Shown here: positions 5,101 to 5,692 of the stretch, piece after piece
Numbering within the stretch: the first letter of the stretch is position 1
How the letters are laid out: every line of letters starts with the position of its first letter
Assembly (NCBI GenBank): GCA_016177145.1
Contig: JACOVV010000145.1
Span: 1 to 5,692 of the forward strand
Direction of reading: 5' to 3'
Origin: Candidatus Omnitrophota bacterium
GTDB taxonomy: Bacteria > Omnitrophota > Gorgyraeia > JACOVV01
Length of the DNA stretch: 5,692 bases
Made by a program: the position numbers and the translations under genes
The notes under the pieces: model-generated
Databases searched by the model: none
Told to the model about the DNA's origin: nothing
Seen by the model: the letters and a program-made list of their open reading frames with translations, nothing else

Positions 5101-5692
5101 AAAGTTTTCAATAACGACGGCTCGATCAACTACGTCATTGATTACAAGAAAGACGGCATCACACCGGTGAGCTACAACTATTACGTTGACGAGAACAAAG
5201 ACGGCGCCGCCGACCGGATCGATCAGTACAGCCGCCAGAGGAACAGTGCGGATGATTTTGCGGGACGCCAGGCGACTTATTTCCTGGACAACAACGGCGA
5301 AGTAACGCGGATGATCGGTTATCAAGACGACGGCGTGACGGTGGAGAGCCACAGCATTTATCACTACACGAACATCGAATTAGAAAATGGCCGCGAGAAG
5401 AGAGTGATTGATTTTATCGAAGTCATGAATCCCGACAAGGCGGATCCTGCTAAGCCCGGAGAGATAAAAGCCGTCAACTATTACAACTATGACGCGCGGA
5501 CAGGAATGGTCTCTTTTATTGATCAGTGGAACAATCAGAAAGAAACAACCGGGGCCTATCAGTTGAGCCGGAACGTTCTCAACGATGAGGGGGAAACTGT
5601 CCGGTCGATCAGCTTTGAGAAGGACGGGAGGATCTTGAGCGTGAGCGAGTACCGCGCGCGGGATGGAGACCGGCAGGAAGTGAGAGTGTACA
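2134..5692 (+). CDS. Very large exported RHS/YD-repeat-like protein, 3' end outside window
   Basis: One frame stays open for 1186 codons to the window end. ATG 2134 is the first ATG after the in-frame stop TAG 2095; it lacks a well-spaced ribosome site (GGGGA at 2110-2114 is about 19 bases away), so GTG 2101 or a non-ATG start near 2125 is possible. Residues 1-54 look like a signal peptide with a long basic n-region (LKR before the core), the core TWTVILTF, and an A-W-G cleavage box before THLDD. About residues 106-413 hold four degenerate repeats ending in A-T-F-D--GN-WR. Residues 477-509 form a Pro-rich linker. From about 520 on the chain is beta-rich with YD-like cores, for example YTYDYDGLGN at 920-929, FTYEYSKDGDGN at 810-821, and T-YNQLGEMISRKD. 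By family knowledge RHS/YD proteins form beta-cocoon shells, often surface adhesins or toxin carriers; no effector domain is in view. It has its own promoter P2 and is separate from the upstream operon. Confidence 0.85.
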   Translation, partial: MRQHEAVKRIQQRETGGGWEGIITPLRQPRFSPWLKRITWTVILTFSWQQVAWGTHLDDLVRQPRTVIPQTGTSLNGATSNRLGDVFNHQGVVAPTGLISDNSHPLGEPISLPPVVLANGNELSELQLISANLESPELQILSVLSAGAVFLDTKGNQWSVNRSGMLELSSGSGDARIDLAGFQFFSPKTFQPLDLPTLIFPQGIRAGAIQLIAADRDPEVIDGKRTYAANTLFLDIDGNQWRLTEGGDFERLQESGIAGEIDSVADGEDAASTITARAAMRSQFFQLGEPVVLAEVILPNGIRLKDVELVTADREVEGKEFEAGTLFEDADGNLWRWNDKGTAEIVEGAVTLRAGSEIMIKQGDGREVTLTAQSDVTFSVTDGQWQPIPAGTEFKDQYGYTWRADGSGKINPFQGVFEVGTENGFIITQRFENGAVTHKFALDSETKKPVAAWVWDKKKNEFRFLFADEQYIKAVTPTVDPMMDPRPGLDMGGTPPPFQSPLDLSAPTFISNAVTQGNAVQNGTVDFGPIKETFQDGALIRQEDSSVKVTRTGINGVPLGVDQDGRLTDFVETWTDAEGGQHTVTVVNGRPKEGLLRNTDGSTIRFENFVPVEGKYNGVEYRNGNGAIGEVDIGILTDPEDPNSFEALFRVKFDEGNLTSRTNIKTGETVNYFVVTATLDDGKTEQQSWIDDIRDADGNILIDYVYAGEGDDKQLSKIVNNQTKTVTVYNEFGLAARVTSLDEKTTLITYEYKFYNDEQGNPLKDNSGHVKKEQMTTIFHFGDLQAKEDRYFDKETGNLTKFVNRYGVVFTYEYSKDGDGNTVMKEFRGDQGDPARKLLASRVYAAKDDAAGQYKTGDLVKQVDEVTREVTTFEYTRDHYKDVIESREYEGRTLRYTRTFGAGGLLLSLKDHRTGEEFGYTYDYDGLGNALTIVTNLSDNSSTTYNQLGEMISRKDTKGEVFTITYQRDTQGNPVRADERDSKGLLRSTKVFNNDGSINYVIDYKKDGITPVSYNYYVDENKDGAADRIDQYSRQRNSADDFAGRQATYFLDNNGEVTRMIGYQDDGVTVESHSIYHYTNIELENGREKRVIDFIEVMNPDKADPAKPGEIKAVNYYNYDARTGMVSFIDQWNNQKETTGAYQLSRNVLNDEGETVRSISFEKDGRILSVSEYRARDGDRQEVRVY
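2171..2195 (+). other. G-rich tract with an eight-G run, quadruplex-type pattern
   Basis: G runs at 2171-2173, 2179-2186 (eight G), 2189-2191 and 2193-2195 with loops of 5, 2 and 1 bases fit the G3+N1-7 quadruplex pattern on the coding strand. It lies at codons 13-21 of the large gene, before the hydrophobic signal core. Confidence 0.5.
2449..3372 (+). repeat. Four degenerate beta-type repeats in the large protein
   Basis: Units start near residues 106, 190, 284 and 350. Units 1-3 share a pattern LGEP/PLDLP-type entry, (L/F)(A/P)(N/Q)G, (Q/E)L(I/V)-A(N/D)(L/R), then A(G/N)-(V/L)F-D--GN-W; unit 4 keeps AGTEF-D--GYTWR and is otherwise weak. The key Trp residues are at 158, 241, 335 and 402. 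The spacing of 83, 94 and 67 shows linkers of variable length. Confidence 0.6.
5188..5223 (+). other. EF-hand/dockerin-like calcium-binding loop in the YD-like region
   Basis: Residues 1019-1030 read DENKDGAADRID. D1, N3, D5, G6, D9 and D12 match the 12-residue calcium loop found in dockerins, thrombospondin type 3 repeats and EF-hands. Only one clear copy is seen, with Ala instead of a bulky residue at position 8. Confidence 0.35.

Overview
The window looks like chromosome of an uncultured Gram-negative-type bacterium. Candidatus Omnitrophota (OP3) or a neighbouring lineage is my best guess. That guess rests on recall of similar Cys/Trp-rich helical modules and long YD-repeat exported proteins, not on a search, so it is tentative. 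All genes lie on the + strand, and two intergenic promoters match the bacterial sigma70 consensus closely.

Layout. (1) Positions 1-489 hold the 3' end of a clan GH-A-like glycoside hydrolase gene, with the presumed nucleophile glutamate in an ITEYG motif. (2) Positions 516-1820 hold an exported protein made of a signal peptide and three tandem modules of exactly 131 residues spacing, related to TPR helical repeats. It follows the hydrolase with no room for a promoter, so the two are probably co-transcribed. Its signal-peptide region is built from a low-complexity GGAAAATGGA-type repeat with an inverted copy, which looks like a mobile or repetitive element recruited into coding sequence. (3) Positions 1821-2133 are a 313-base intergenic region rich in signals: a TTGACA-N17-TATACT promoter, a dyad across its start point, a long hairpin with A- and T-tracts (probable, possibly bidirectional, terminator), an AT-rich spacer, then a second promoter TTGACA-N17-TACACT with an extended -10. 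(4) From 2134 to beyond the window end runs one open frame of at least 1186 codons. It encodes a very large exported protein with a signal peptide, four degenerate beta-type repeats, a Pro-rich linker and a long RHS/YD-like region. Its 3' end, where any variable or effector domain would lie, is outside the window.

How they fit together: the hydrolase and the helical-repeat protein look like an exported or envelope carbohydrate-active pair. The YD-like protein is a separate transcription unit with its own strong promoter. The most unusual points are the apparent orphan short transcription unit (about 75-80 nt) between the two promoters, the repeat element that supplies a signal peptide, a G8/G-quadruplex-type tract just inside the large gene, and the four-copy N-terminal repeat of the large protein, which I do not recognise as a named family.
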